A DNA stretch of 41,373 bases from Chthonomonadia bacterium (GCA_013314755.1 JABUFA010000034.1:1-41373); one strand, 5' to 3'; positions 8,202 to 17,890 are shown, counted from the first letter of the stretch. Numbers and translations are program-made. The notes: generated by a model from the sequence alone, not told the origin.

Positions 8202-8843
8202 TTACCACTCGAACCGCTCGCCCGCCCTTAGAAGCCGAATCACTACCAGATAGCCCGATTGCCACTCTACCACCACGGGCGAGCTTTCCACCACGTTGCT
8301 AACGCCCCGCGTGCCGATGCTCAGCGTTTCACCCGCCAGAGCCCACTTCAGCCCCTGCGTGCGAACGCTTTCTGCTTCAGCCAGCGGCAACAGCGAAACC
8401 GTCGCCCCAACAGGCGCGTGAAATTCTACCCGACAGTTGCCGAAATAGCTGACCGATCCGTCTTCCACAAAGCGGATGAACGCCCGGTCGGTATATCGTA
8501 CCGCCCCCAGCACGTTGCCCAGCACATGGTCCAGACGGTCACCTGTTGTGCCAAGCACCACGATTTGCGGGTTCTGCCAGCGCGATACCGCGAAGCGCAG
8601 CGCCTTCTCCAGGTCCGTGTCGTCCTGTCCGGGGTCATGTACCACGCTTTCGGCAGGCAGGGATTGCAGAAGCTCAGCGGGAACCGAGTCGAAATCGCCC
8701 ACCACATAGTCCACACGCAAACCTGCCCCACGAAGGCACACTGCGCCCGCGTCGGCGCCAATCAGCACATCTGCCCCCTGAACCACCGAATCGAGCAGGT
8801 CCCGCCGCGGCACCTGCCCGTTGAGCATAATCACAATGCGCAT
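8202..8843 (-). CDS. thiN: thiamine pyrophosphokinase
   Basis: Thiamine pyrophosphokinase makes thiamine diphosphate directly from thiamine and ATP. The 213-aa protein has the family motifs in order: VLIGADAGA near residue 26, VGDFDSVP at about 48, HDPGQDDTDLEKAL at about 69, and LGTTGDRLDHVLGN at about 97. The C-terminal thiamine-binding region follows (GLKWAL, then RGVSN). A Shine-Dalgarno GAGGGGGT lies before the ATG. An SSS transporter follows in the same operon. I see no TPP riboswitch in the upstream 150 bases. Confidence 0.93.
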   Translation of the reverse strand: MRIVIMLNGQVPRRDLLDSVVQGADVLIGADAGAVCLRGAGLRVDYVVGDFDSVPAELLQSLPAESVVHDPGQDDTDLEKALRFAVSRWQNPQIVVLGTTGDRLDHVLGNVLGAVRYTDRAFIRFVEDGSVSYFGNCRVEFHAPVGATVSLLPLAEAESVRTQGLKWALAGETLSIGTRGVSNVVESSPVVVEWQSGYLVVIRLLRAGERFEW

Positions 8844-8995
8844 CTTGCGGTTACCCCCTCTAAGTATTACGTGAAGAACCCTGCTGGATTCCTGTCTGGG
8901 CGGCGGAACACGGGGCAGAAGGTCGGCAGGCAGAGACTGGGAAGTTTGTCCACCCGAACACTAGACATTTTAATTGTCATCATGAATGCTATTAC

Positions 8996-9092
8996 TGTCA
9001 TGCTGAATGAAGTGAAGCATCTCGTTTTTGAGACCCTTCACTGCGTTCAGGGTGACAAGTATGACGAGACCCTTCGCTTCGCCCAGGGTGAC
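8996..9092. repeat. dispersed palindromic (REP-like) repeat, one full copy plus a half copy
   Basis: The full unit at 8996-9057 begins TGTCATGCTGAATGAAG, has the same GCATCTCGTTTTTGAGACCC centre as the copy at 3170-3232 and ends TTCAGGGTGACA. A right half-unit follows at 9066-9092 (GAGACCCTTCGCTTCG). The gap 8844-9288 between the divergent thiN and 9289 genes holds this repeat and an AT-rich stretch with nine consecutive T (9234-9242) before the next gene; I see no further gene in it. Confidence 0.85.
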
Positions 9093-9288
9093 GTCGGAGC
9101 AGAACGACACGTGAGGTAACCATTAAAGGGACAAGCCGTTTTGCTCAGATGGTCCTTCTTATCGCAACTGCCATTGTGCTACCTCAAATGCACAAATAGC
9201 GATTTTTTACGAGACCAACACCAAGGCTTGCACTTTTTTTTTCGATAGTACACTCTTGGTACATAAGCCCTCAAGGAGGGACACTGAC

Positions 9289-9756
9289 GTGAGAATCGTT
9301 CTGATGGTATTGCTGGCATGTACGCTAATGGCTACGGGCCCAGCTTCGGCACAGTCTTACCTGCCCGAAATGTCGGGAGGATGCGAACTCAACCTTGTCG
9401 AAGTTACCAGTGGTACCCTTTTCCACTACGTCCTGAAACAGAAGGACAAAGATACGCTAGCGAATGGACAGCAGGTACGAGACGACACATGCCTTATCAG
9501 GCCAGTGAAAATCAACAGCATGATATTCTATTCGTGGGGGCGAACGCGCACAGACGACGATGGAACCATTCACTGGACAGTGGTTGGAACCGCAAAAACC
9601 GTAACTCAAGAAACCATTGTCCAAGATGAGTGGCAGCTATACAACAACCGCAGTGATCCGCTTCGCGATCCAGCCCTTCCCGCCGTTCAGTTCGTAAAGA
9701 TAAAGCCTCCACAAACTCAGCCGCCGGGCGGGGAACCTCCAGGAGGGAGTCAGTAG
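9289..9756 (+). CDS. secreted protein of unknown function
   Basis: A 155-aa protein not recognised as a known family. The GTG at 9289 is chosen because a strong Shine-Dalgarno (AAGGAGGG, 9273-9280) lies eight bases before it; an in-frame ATG at 9256 would lie before this site. The first 22 residues form a signal peptide (IVLMVLLACTLMATGPASAQ). The mature part contains two cysteines, alternating hydrophobic stretches that suggest a beta fold, and a Pro/Gly-rich tail (QPPGGEPPGG). It is followed 18 bases later by another secreted gene on the same strand, so they form a two-gene unit that ends at the hairpin 10773-10823. Confidence 0.75.
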   Translation: MRIVLMVLLACTLMATGPASAQSYLPEMSGGCELNLVEVTSGTLFHYVLKQKDKDTLANGQQVRDDTCLIRPVKINSMIFYSWGRTRTDDDGTIHWTVVGTAKTVTQETIVQDEWQLYNNRSDPLRDPALPAVQFVKIKPPQTQPPGGEPPGGSQ

Positions 9757-9774
9757 ATTTTAGAGGTAAAAAAG

Positions 9775-10761
9775 ATGCTACAAAACGTCAGGAAAGTGTT
9801 GTTGATCCTGTCTGCTCTTTACTGGTTTATCGGCACACGTGCCCTAGCCCAGCAGAGCAGCACCAGCCCTGCTTCTGCTCCCGTCACTTTTGCCTCCGCC
9901 TGTGAGCACGTAATACAGCGTTACCCCGTCAATATTGTCGCGGACGTATACCTGACGGGAGACACGGCCGTAACCGAACGGCAGACGCGCAACCTGTCCG
10001 CACAGCAGGCGGTCGAGCAACTTGCCCGAACTTATGAGCGAGAAGTTGTAAGGGTAGGCAGCACATACGTGCTCCGCGCGAAGAAGAGGGCATTCCGCCG
10101 CCACCAGGACGCTGTAGCACAAACGCATTATGGCGCGAAGTGGGCGACCGAAGGCGCGCTGAGCATCAATACGACAGGTGGGCAGATTACCATCAGAGCG
10201 GCTGTCGTGCCTCTGTCGCGCTTTGCCCGCTCGCTGTCTGAGAAAACGGGCTGGAGCCTTCATATTGAAAATGATTTGCAGGACCTGCGGATTATTGCGC
10301 GTTGGCAGAATGCCTCAATTGCAGAGGTTATCGAGGCACTGGCGCTCTTGCTCCGTACGGAGAAGCACGTCTGGCTCTCTCGCTCCGACGAGCAGAAACG
10401 TAAAGAGCAGGAAGAGTTTCGGGAATCTGCAGGGAACCTGACACCCTCCGAACAGGCTTCACAGAAGCTTCTACCAAAACTGATGGAGCTGCTTACCCCC
10501 GAAGAAAGGGCGCGCTGGATGGAGGGAGAAATGGTGGAGTTGCCGCTCTCTCGCCTCCCCTCCGAGATATTTGCCGAAGCGTACGACTACGCCACAAGGG
10601 AGTTTCAGCGTTTTTATGAACGAGCTCCCGAAGAGATACGTCCTCCAGTAGACCTGATCAGCAACCACGCCAGCGTCTTCCTAATACTGCCTCCCCCTGG
10701 GCAGAACGCTATCAGCATTCGCATCAACGATAACAAAAACGGGCGCTCTTACATTTTTTAG
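9775..10761 (+). CDS. secreted protein with STN-like units, paralogue of the 22589-24388 gene
   Basis: A 328-aa protein with a signal peptide (about residues 1-25, ending ALAQQ). Two segments look like the secretin/TonB short N-terminal (STN) fold: about 45-100 (NLSAQQAVEQLARTYEREVV, then GSTYVLRA) and about 135-200 (GGQITIRAAVVPLSRFARSL, then ASIAEVIEALALLLRT). Near 239-261 is a motif R-x3-GE-x8-LP (RWMEGE ... RLP) that recurs twice in the larger protein encoded at 22589-24388. There is no secretin pore domain. The start has the Shine-Dalgarno AGAGGT. It follows the 9289 gene by 18 bases. Function unknown; a periplasmic binding or scaffolding role is a guess from the STN-like units. Confidence 0.75.
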   Translation: MLQNVRKVLLILSALYWFIGTRALAQQSSTSPASAPVTFASACEHVIQRYPVNIVADVYLTGDTAVTERQTRNLSAQQAVEQLARTYEREVVRVGSTYVLRAKKRAFRRHQDAVAQTHYGAKWATEGALSINTTGGQITIRAAVVPLSRFARSLSEKTGWSLHIENDLQDLRIIARWQNASIAEVIEALALLLRTEKHVWLSRSDEQKRKEQEEFRESAGNLTPSEQASQKLLPKLMELLTPEERARWMEGEMVELPLSRLPSEIFAEAYDYATREFQRFYERAPEEIRPPVDLISNHASVFLILPPPGQNAISIRINDNKNGRSYIF

Positions 10762-10772
10762 CGGAACAAGCC

Positions 10773-10823
10773 GGGCAGGTGGACATCTTTCTAGATGCGC
10801 TTAGTCCTGCCCAGTGATTTTTT
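10773..10823 (+). terminator. probable intrinsic terminator after the 9289-10761 gene pair
   Basis: GGGCAGG (10773-10779) pairs with CCTGCCC (10806-10812), and the interior contains a second small stem (CATCT with AGATG). A run of six T follows at 10818-10823. It lies 11 bases after the stop codon. The long loop makes the structure less than ideal. Confidence 0.55.
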
Positions 10824-10854
10824 CCCGCAACAGGGCGCAAATCCCCTTGGATAC

Positions 10855-10884
10855 TTGACTTTTTTGTAAGGATTGAGGTTTAAT
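10855..10884 (+). promoter_or_regulatory. promoter of the suf operon
   Basis: TTGACT (10855-10860) and TTTAAT (10879-10884) are 18 bases apart. This is the only good promoter in the 142-base gap before the Rrf2 regulator, which starts at 10904 and heads the suf operon. Rrf2 repressors usually bind over the -35/-10 region, so self-regulation here is likely but no operator can be defined with certainty. Confidence 0.6.
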
Positions 10885-10903
10885 ATACGCGGAGTGTGAA
10901 CCG

Positions 10904-11422
10904 ATGAAAATCACGGCACAAGAAGAATACGGTCTGCGCTGCATTATGCACCTTGCGCGCGTGCCCTTCGGCGAGACGGTGAACGTACGCCAGATTGCCG
11001 AATGCGAAGGGCTGTCTACCGCCTATGTGGAGAAACTGCTCTACCTGCTGAACCGGGCGGGGCTGACGGAGAGCGTGCGCGGGGCGCAGGGCGGCTATCG
11101 GCTCGCCTACCCCGCGGAGCAAATCAGCCTGAGGCAGGTGCTGGAAGCACTGGGCGGCGTTCTGACCGCCGATAACCTGTGTAACCAGTTTTCGGGCGAC
11201 CGCGAAATCTGCGTGCATCATGGCGGGTGCGAACTGCACTCGGTGTGGAGCTTCGTCGCCGATTACCTGGCGGTCGTTTTCAACCGCATTACGCTGAAGC
11301 ACCTCGCCGATGGGGAGGCGCGGCCGCTGGTGCCGTCCTTTTTCTCGCGCAGTGAGCAGACCATCCCGCTGGCTGGACATCAGCCTGTTCAAACCGCTCA
11401 GACTAACTCGGAGGAGAGATAA
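10904..11422 (+). CDS. Rrf2-family Fe-S regulator (IscR/SufR-like)
   Basis: A 172-aa transcription regulator that heads the suf operon. The N-terminal winged helix (about 1-75) begins [18 protein letters not shown] and has the recognition helix region [17 protein letters not shown], then [10 protein letters not shown]. The sensor region has Cys93, Cys103 and Cys109 plus His112, which matches the Cys3His ligand set of E. coli IscR (Cys92, Cys98, Cys104, His107), except for a longer first spacing (nine residues instead of five). An Fe-S-dependent repressor of the downstream genes is the natural inference. The C-terminal 30 residues form an unrelated polar tail. sufC starts five bases after its stop. 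Confidence 0.9.
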   Translation: MKITAQEEYGLRCIMHLARVPFGETVNVRQIAECEGLSTAYVEKLLYLLNRAGLTESVRGAQGGYRLAYPAEQISLRQVLEALGGVLTADNLCNQFSGDREICVHHGGCELHSVWSFVADYLAVVFNRITLKHLADGEARPLVPSFFSRSEQTIPLAGHQPVQTAQTNSEER

Positions 11423-11427
11423 CGAAC

Positions 11428-12207
11428 ATGAGCCATCCGCTTCTGGAAATACGCGACCTGCACGTTGCGGTCGACGGTAAGCCAATCCTGAAAGGTGTGA
11501 ACCTGACCATCAATCGGGGCGAGATTCACGCGCTGATGGGGCGCAACGGCTCCGGCAAGAGCACCCTCGCCGCTACCCTGATGGGGCATCCTCGTTACGA
11601 GGTCACCAGGGGAGAGGTTCTGTTTGAGGGGCAGAACCTGCTGGAGATGGAAGTCGACGAACGTGCACGCGCCGGTGTATTTCTTGCCTTCCAGTATCCC
11701 GTTGCCATCCCGGGCGTCAGCGTGGCAAACTTCCTGCGCAGTGCGCTTAAATCGCTGCGTGAGGAAGAGATGAGCGCACGCGAGTTCCGCAACGCCCTGA
11801 AAGAAGAGTTCAAGGCACTGCACATGCCCGACAGCTTCGCCAGCCGCTACGTGAACGAGGGCTTTTCGGGCGGTGAGAAGAAGCGGCTCGAAATCGTGCA
11901 GATGGGCATGATTAAACCCAAGCTGGCAATACTGGACGAAACCGATTCGGGACTGGATATTGACGGCGTGCGTATCGTTTCCGAAAACGTGAACCGCATC
12001 GCCGGTCAGGATACAGGCGTTCTGCTGATTACGCACTACCAGCGTATCCTGCGCTACATTCGCCCGCACTTCGTGCACGTGATGGTGGGCGGACGGATTA
12101 TCCGCTCTGGCGACGAGAGCCTCGCCCACGAGCTGGAACAGCGCGGTTACGACTGGCTGTTGCAGGAAGCGGGAGCAGAGGAAAAAGAGCTACAGGAGGT
12201 GGGTTAA
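11428..12207 (+). CDS. sufC: Fe-S cluster assembly ATPase SufC
   Basis: SufC is the ABC-type ATPase of the SufBCD scaffold complex in the cytoplasm. The 259-aa protein has Walker [10 protein letters not shown] (38-46), the Q-loop region FLAFQYP (about 85-91), the signature SGGEKKR (146-152) and Walker B LAILDE (165-170) followed by TDSGLD, the SufC form of the D-loop. The ATG is preceded by GGAGGAGAG. sufB starts directly after its stop codon, so translation is coupled. Confidence 0.97.
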   Translation: MSHPLLEIRDLHVAVDGKPILKGVNLTINRGEIHALMGRNGSGKSTLAATLMGHPRYEVTRGEVLFEGQNLLEMEVDERARAGVFLAFQYPVAIPGVSVANFLRSALKSLREEEMSAREFRNALKEEFKALHMPDSFASRYVNEGFSGGEKKRLEIVQMGMIKPKLAILDETDSGLDIDGVRIVSENVNRIAGQDTGVLLITHYQRILRYIRPHFVHVMVGGRIIRSGDESLAHELEQRGYDWLLQEAGAEEKELQEVG

Positions 12208-13620
<1,413 letters not shown>

Positions 13621-14949
13621 ATGGCAAGCACATTGATGAACCCCAGCCCCACCGGGCTGGAACTGATAGATACCCTCAGCCGCCATCTGGCGGAACCGGA
13701 ATGGGCAGGCGCGCTGCGCAGGGAGGCATGGCATCGATTCATGCAGGCACCCATGCCCTCGCGCACTCACGAGCACTGGCGGCGCACCGATGTCAGCCAC
13801 CTGAATCTGGAAGACATCACGCCTGCCCTCCCCCGGTCCACCCCTGCCCTGCCCCGTTGGCTAGAGGAGACCATTCGCAAAGGGGCAAAGCGCATCGGGG
13901 GCACGCTGGCTTTCGTGGACGGGAGCCTGGTTTACAGCCATACGGGAGATAGCCTGCGCAAGCACGGCGTCATCTTCACCGACTGGCAACACGCTATTCA
14001 ACAGCATCCCGACGCCATCCGGCAGGTGGCAGAACAGCTGGATTACGACCCTGCCGACGAGAAGTTCACGGCGATGGCTCGCGCCTACGCAACCAGCGGC
14101 ACGGTGCTGATTGTGCCAAGGGGAGTGGCAGTCACTCTGCCCCTGCAAACCTTCTTTGCCGCCAGCGGGGACGGACCGGTGTTTCCGCGAACGCTGGTTG
14201 TGCTCGAAGAGGGCAGTCGCGTTACCTTGCTGGATGGGTTGCTCTCGCCTGACCTGCCAGCGCGAGCGTTCGGAAGCGGAGTAGCGGACCTCGTGCTGGG
14301 CGAGGGCGCGGAATTGACCTATGTGCTGTTCCAGCAGTGGGGACAGGGCATGGAGTATTTCCACCATCAGCGGGCGGTGCTGGGGCGCGATTCGCACCTG
14401 ACCACCATCACCGTCGCGCTGGGCGCGTCGTTGAGCAAAGCCACCATCGAGTCGGTGCTCTGTTCGCCCGGCGCGGTGAGCGATATGCTCGGTGTGGTGT
14501 TCGGCGACGACAACCAGCACTTTGATCACCACACGGTGCAGTTGCACACCGTAGGCAACACTACCAGCGACCTGCTGTTCAAGGTGGCGCTGGATGGACA
14601 GTCATACTCTGCCTACAGCGGGTTGATACGCATTGAGCCGGGCGCCCAGAAGGCAAACGCCTACCAGCGCAACGAGAATCTGGTGCTGAGCAAGCAGGCA
14701 CACGCTGAGACCCTGCCTAATCTGGAGATTGAGGCGAACGATGTGCGTTGTACACACGGGGCAACCGTCGCGCCGGTGGACATCGAGCAGATGTTCTACC
14801 TGATGAGTCGGGGACTGGCGCCTCGCGATGCCAGTCGACTGGTTGTGGAAGGGTTCCTTCAGCCGGTGTTGGACCGTATCAGCGCGAAAAGCCTGCGTGA
14901 GATGGTCAGCGCGAAAGTAGACGCGAAGATAGCTAGCAGGAGGGCGTGA
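13621..14949 (+). CDS. sufD: Fe-S cluster assembly protein SufD
   Basis: SufD is the SufB paralogue in the SufBC2D complex and helps iron entry. The 442-aa protein has a variable N-terminus with W-RRTD (HWRRTDVSHL), as in other SufD proteins, a beta-helix core, and the C-terminal segment (CTHGATVAPVDIEQMFYLMS, then RGL) that is shared with SufB. The ATG follows the sufB stop directly (TAAATG). The Rieske protein gene overlaps or abuts its end. Confidence 0.95.
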   Translation: MASTLMNPSPTGLELIDTLSRHLAEPEWAGALRREAWHRFMQAPMPSRTHEHWRRTDVSHLNLEDITPALPRSTPALPRWLEETIRKGAKRIGGTLAFVDGSLVYSHTGDSLRKHGVIFTDWQHAIQQHPDAIRQVAEQLDYDPADEKFTAMARAYATSGTVLIVPRGVAVTLPLQTFFAASGDGPVFPRTLVVLEEGSRVTLLDGLLSPDLPARAFGSGVADLVLGEGAELTYVLFQQWGQGMEYFHHQRAVLGRDSHLTTITVALGASLSKATIESVLCSPGAVSDMLGVVFGDDNQHFDHHTVQLHTVGNTTSDLLFKVALDGQSYSAYSGLIRIEPGAQKANAYQRNENLVLSKQAHAETLPNLEIEANDVRCTHGATVAPVDIEQMFYLMSRGLAPRDASRLVVEGFLQPVLDRISAKSLREMVSAKVDAKIASRRA

Positions 14950-14951
14950 AA

Positions 14952-15269
14952 ATGGCGATGCGTGTGCGCGTGGCAGATAGCGGAGACGTGCCGGTGGGCA
15001 AGGCAGTGGTGGTACATGCGGGCGGCAGGCGGCTGGCGCTCTGCCGCCCCATCGAAGACGAATGGTATGCGATAGACGACATGTGCACGCACGACGGCGG
15101 TCCGCTGGGCGAGGGCGAGCTGAGCGGTTACGAAATCGAGTGTCCTCGCCACGGTGCCCTCTTCGACGTGCGCACCGGCGAAGCCCTTACCCTTCCCGCA
15201 ACCCGACCGGTCAACGCCTACAAGGTGTACGTCGAGGGTAACGAGGTGTTCGTAGAACTGCCGGAATGA
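14952..15269 (+). CDS. Rieske [2Fe-2S] ferredoxin of the suf operon
   Basis: A 105-aa small Rieske protein. The cluster ligands are all present: Cys45-x-His47 (MCTHDGG) and Cys64-x2-His67 (CPRHGALF). Proteins of this type are often annotated 'non-heme iron oxygenase ferredoxin subunit' and are found between sufD and sufS in several phyla; they may supply electrons for cluster assembly, but this is not proved. The ATG at 14952 is preferred because AGGAGGG lies seven bases upstream; a GTG at 14946 would overlap the sufD stop and sit too near the Shine-Dalgarno. Confidence 0.92.
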   Translation: MAMRVRVADSGDVPVGKAVVVHAGGRRLALCRPIEDEWYAIDDMCTHDGGPLGEGELSGYEIECPRHGALFDVRTGEALTLPATRPVNAYKVYVEGNEVFVELPE

Positions 15270-15290
15270 ATCCAAAAGGGGGCATAGACC

Positions 15291-16547
15291 ATGTCCGTTC
15301 AGATAGCAGCAACCTACGATGTGCAGACCATCCGAGCAGACTTTCCTATTCTGAAGCGGAGGGTGGATGGTAATCCTCTGGTCTATCTGGACAATGCCGC
15401 CACCTCGCAGAAGCCGCGCCAGGTTATTGATGCCTTGGTGCAGTATTACGAACAGTCCAATGCCAACGTGCATCGGGGTCTGCACACGCTGGCAGAAGAG
15501 GCGACCGAAGCGTACGAAACTGCCCGCGCAAAGGTAGCGCACTTCATCGGCGCGGAACCAGAGAGCCTTGTCTTCACACGCAACACTACCGAGGCAATCA
15601 ATCTGGTTGCCTACGCCTGGGGGCTGGCAAATCTTAGAGAGGGCGACCTGATAGTGCTCTCCGAGATGGAGCACCACTCCAATATCGTGCCCTGGCAGCT
15701 GGTCGCCCAGAGGACCGGAGCGAAACTGCATTACGTGCCCTTCACCTCAGAGGGCGAACTGGACATGGAAGCCCTCGAAAGCCTGCTTCGGCAGGAACCC
15801 AAACTGGTGGCAATTACGCACGTCTCCAATGTACTGGGCACGGTCAACCCCGTGCAGGAGATAACGCGCAAGGCACACGCCGTGGGCGCGAAGGTGCTGG
15901 TAGACGGTGCTCAGGCGGTACCCCATAAACTGGTAAACGTCACCCAGATAGATTGCGACTTCTACGCCTTTTCGGGACACAAAATGCTGGCGCCTACGGG
16001 AATCGGTGCGCTGTACGCCCGACAGGAGCTGCTGGAGCAGATGCCGCCGTTTATGGGCGGTGGCAGTATGATCCGCAAGGTCACCCATGAGTTCAGCACG
16101 TGGGCGGATGTGCCTACCAAGTTCGAAGCAGGCACGCCAAACATCGCCGACGCGGTGGCGTTCGGGGTGGCGGTAGATTACCTGCAGAGAGTGGGCATGG
16201 AAGCCATCCAGCAGCACGAACAGTCTCTGACCGAAGAGGCTTTGCGCCTGCTGGAGGCAGAGGAGGATATCGTTATCTATGGACCCCGCGACGCCCGAAA
16301 GCGGTGTGGTCTGGTCTCGTTTAACTTCAAGCATGTACACCCGCACGACGTGGCGCAGATCCTGGATAAGCGCGGTATCGCCATTCGTGCCGGGCACCAC
16401 TGCTGTCAGATCATAATGCGCCGCTTGGATGTTACCGCTACCGCTCGCGCCAGCTTTTACCTGTATAATACGTTAGAGGAGGTGCGAGCCTTCTGGAAAG
16501 CCTTAGACGACGTGAGAAAGGTGTTCGGCAAGTATGGTGGACGATGA
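15291..16547 (+). CDS. sufS: cysteine desulfurase SufS
   Basis: SufS takes sulfur from cysteine as an enzyme persulfide and passes it to SufU. The 418-aa PLP enzyme (class V aminotransferase fold) has the PLP lysine Lys231 in FSGHKMLAPTG, the conserved His/Asp residues in VLVDGAQAVPH, and the active-site cysteine Cys371 in RAGHHCCQ, where group II enzymes usually have GHHCAQ. The extra cysteine (Cys372) is a small deviation. The end overlaps sufU by 14 bases. Confidence 0.96.
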   Translation: MSVQIAATYDVQTIRADFPILKRRVDGNPLVYLDNAATSQKPRQVIDALVQYYEQSNANVHRGLHTLAEEATEAYETARAKVAHFIGAEPESLVFTRNTTEAINLVAYAWGLANLREGDLIVLSEMEHHSNIVPWQLVAQRTGAKLHYVPFTSEGELDMEALESLLRQEPKLVAITHVSNVLGTVNPVQEITRKAHAVGAKVLVDGAQAVPHKLVNVTQIDCDFYAFSGHKMLAPTGIGALYARQELLEQMPPFMGGGSMIRKVTHEFSTWADVPTKFEAGTPNIADAVAFGVAVDYLQRVGMEAIQQHEQSLTEEALRLLEAEEDIVIYGPRDARKRCGLVSFNFKHVHPHDVAQILDKRGIAIRAGHHCCQIIMRRLDVTATARASFYLYNTLEEVRAFWKALDDVRKVFGKYGGR

Positions 16548-16956
16548 ACTGTATCGTGAGATTATTCTGGAACACTATCATCATCCGCGCTACAAGGGTG
16601 CTCTGCCCGATGCCAACCTGACCGCCGAGGGGATAAACCCCCTGTGCGGCGATGAACTCACCCTGTACCTGAAAACTGACGGCGACCGGATTGTAGAGGC
16701 AAGTTTTGAGGGGCGCGGCTGTTCTATCAGTCAGGCGTCGGCGTCCATGCTGACGGAAGCCTTGCGCGGACTGACCATCGAGGAAGCCAGGCAACTGATG
16801 GAGCGCGTGAAGGCGATGCTCACCGGCGCACCGCACGAACCTTTTGATGAGGATGAAGACCTGAGCGCACTGGAGGGCGTGAGAAACTATCCCGTGCGCA
16901 TCAAGTGCGCTCTGCTGGCATGGACAACGCTGGAAGAGATGCTGGAGGCAAAGTAA
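16534..16956 (+). CDS. sufU: zinc-dependent sulfurtransferase SufU
   Basis: SufU accepts the persulfide sulfur from SufS by ligand exchange at zinc, as shown in Bacillus. The 140-aa protein has the zinc ligands Cys38, Asp40, Cys63 and Cys125 (PLCGDE, RGCSIS, RIKCALLAW), each three residues before the position in B. subtilis SufU. The N-terminus (YREIILEHYHHPRYKG) is typical. The 18-21 residue insert that distinguishes SufU from IscU is present between Cys63 and Cys125. The overlap with sufS fits a SufS-SufU pair. Confidence 0.95.
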   Translation: MVDDELYREIILEHYHHPRYKGALPDANLTAEGINPLCGDELTLYLKTDGDRIVEASFEGRGCSISQASASMLTEALRGLTIEEARQLMERVKAMLTGAPHEPFDEDEDLSALEGVRNYPVRIKCALLAWTTLEEMLEAK

Positions 16957-17277
16957 ATGGCATTGACCGCCGAACAGGAGAACCAGATTCGCGAACGCCT
17001 GATGACCGTCTACGACCCGGAGCTGGGCATTGACATTATCAACCTGGGGCTGGTATACGGCATTGATATGGACGATGAGGGCAATGTGCTGATCACCATG
17101 ACCCTGACCAGTCCGGGCTGTCCCATTGGTCCCCTGCTGGAGGAGATGATTCGCGACCGCCTTTCGGAACTGCCGTTTGTCAAGCAGACCTACGTGCAGC
17201 TGGTGTGGCAGCCGCGCTGGGACCCGCGTGTTCACTGCAGTGAAGAGGCAAAAATGGAGCTGGGAATCTGGGAGTAG
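16957..17277 (+). CDS. DUF59 (MIP18) Fe-S assembly factor, SufT-like
   Basis: A 106-aa single-domain DUF59 protein. The family motif DPELGIDIINLGLVYGI at about 20-36 and the conserved cysteine in TSPGCPIGP (Cys55) are present. SufT in Firmicutes and actinobacteria, and PaaD/MIP18 homologues elsewhere, help with Fe-S protein maturation. The C-terminal part (VQLVWQPRWDP) is also typical. The ATG follows the sufU stop directly. The exact substrates are not known. Confidence 0.9.
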   Translation: MALTAEQENQIRERLMTVYDPELGIDIINLGLVYGIDMDDEGNVLITMTLTSPGCPIGPLLEEMIRDRLSELPFVKQTYVQLVWQPRWDPRVHCSEEAKMELGIWE

Positions 17278-17288
17278 AGGTGAGGACA

Positions 17289-17654
17289 ATGGCAGAGGCA
17301 ACCGGCACCGCCTGTCCCGTACAGTTCACCGAGTCCGCCATCAAGCGACTGCGGGCAGTACTGGCTAAACAGGGCAACAACCCCGACCTGCGCATCCGCG
17401 TCGGTGTGCGTGGTGGTGGCTGTTCCGGACTGTCCTACGTGCTGGACGTGGACGCGAAAGTAACCGACCGCGACGACCTGTATGAGGTAGACGGCTTGCC
17501 CGTGGTAATCGACCGCAAGAGTCGGCGGTTTCTGGAGGGTACAGTGATTGACTACTCGTTCCAGAACCTGCTGGCAGGATTCGTGTTCCACAACCCCAAC
17601 GCCGAACGTTCCTGTGGTTGCGGTAGCTCCTTCACTCCAAAGATAACAGGATAG
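17289..17654 (+). CDS. A-type Fe-S carrier protein (SufA/ErpA/IscA family)
   Basis: A 121-aa A-type carrier that moves clusters from the scaffold to targets. The three cysteines are Cys45 (GGGCSGLSY) and Cys109 and Cys111 (SCGCGSSF). The N-terminal motif FTESAIKRL is also typical. The ATG at 17289 is used because AGAGGTGAGG precedes it; a GTG at 17280 is in frame but overlaps that site. It is the last suf gene. No strong terminator follows; the next promoter is at 17671. Confidence 0.93.
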   Translation: MAEATGTACPVQFTESAIKRLRAVLAKQGNNPDLRIRVGVRGGGCSGLSYVLDVDAKVTDRDDLYEVDGLPVVIDRKSRRFLEGTVIDYSFQNLLAGFVFHNPNAERSCGCGSSFTPKITG

Positions 17655-17670
17655 AGGACCCAACAGCAGG

Positions 17671-17700
17671 TTGACGAAATCCCCTGCGTTGTGTTACTCT
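17671..17700 (+). promoter_or_regulatory. probable promoter of tRNA-Ser
   Basis: TTGACG (17671-17676) and TACTCT (17695-17700) are 18 bases apart. Transcription would start near 17707, about 57 bases before the tRNA. There is no other gene between them. Confidence 0.5.
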
Positions 17701-17763
17701 ATTTATGCCGAATCGAACCGCTCTCTTTCAGCGTATATCTATCTGCATCTGTATAGAGAGCGC

Positions 17764-17850
17764 GGAGAGGTGGCCGAGTGGTTGAAGGCACCGGTCTTGA
17801 AAACCGGCAGGCGATGAGCCTCGTGGGTTCGAATCCCACCCTCTCCGCCA
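17764..17850 (+). tRNA. tRNA-Ser (anticodon UGA)
   Basis: A class II tRNA with a long variable arm. The acceptor GGAGAGG (17764-17770) pairs with CCTCTCC (17840-17846); the discriminator is G and CCA is encoded (17848-17850). The anticodon stem CCGGT/ACCGG closes the loop CTTGAAA, giving anticodon TGA at 17798-17800, which reads UCA and related serine codons. The T arm has GGTTCGAATCC. Confidence 0.97.
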
Positions 17851-17890
17851 CCAGTTGCTGTCTTGTTCGCTCTGGAGGACTGGTTCGCAC

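Noticed and set aside
8844-8995. Possible TPP riboswitch in front of thiN
   Set aside because: The conserved CUGAGA and the second TPP-binding motif are not found on the minus strand in the leader.
9228-9254. Possible promoter TTGCAC ... TACACT before the 9289 gene
   Set aside because: The spacer is only 15 bases and is a T-run, and the -10 is poor; the true promoter remains undetermined.
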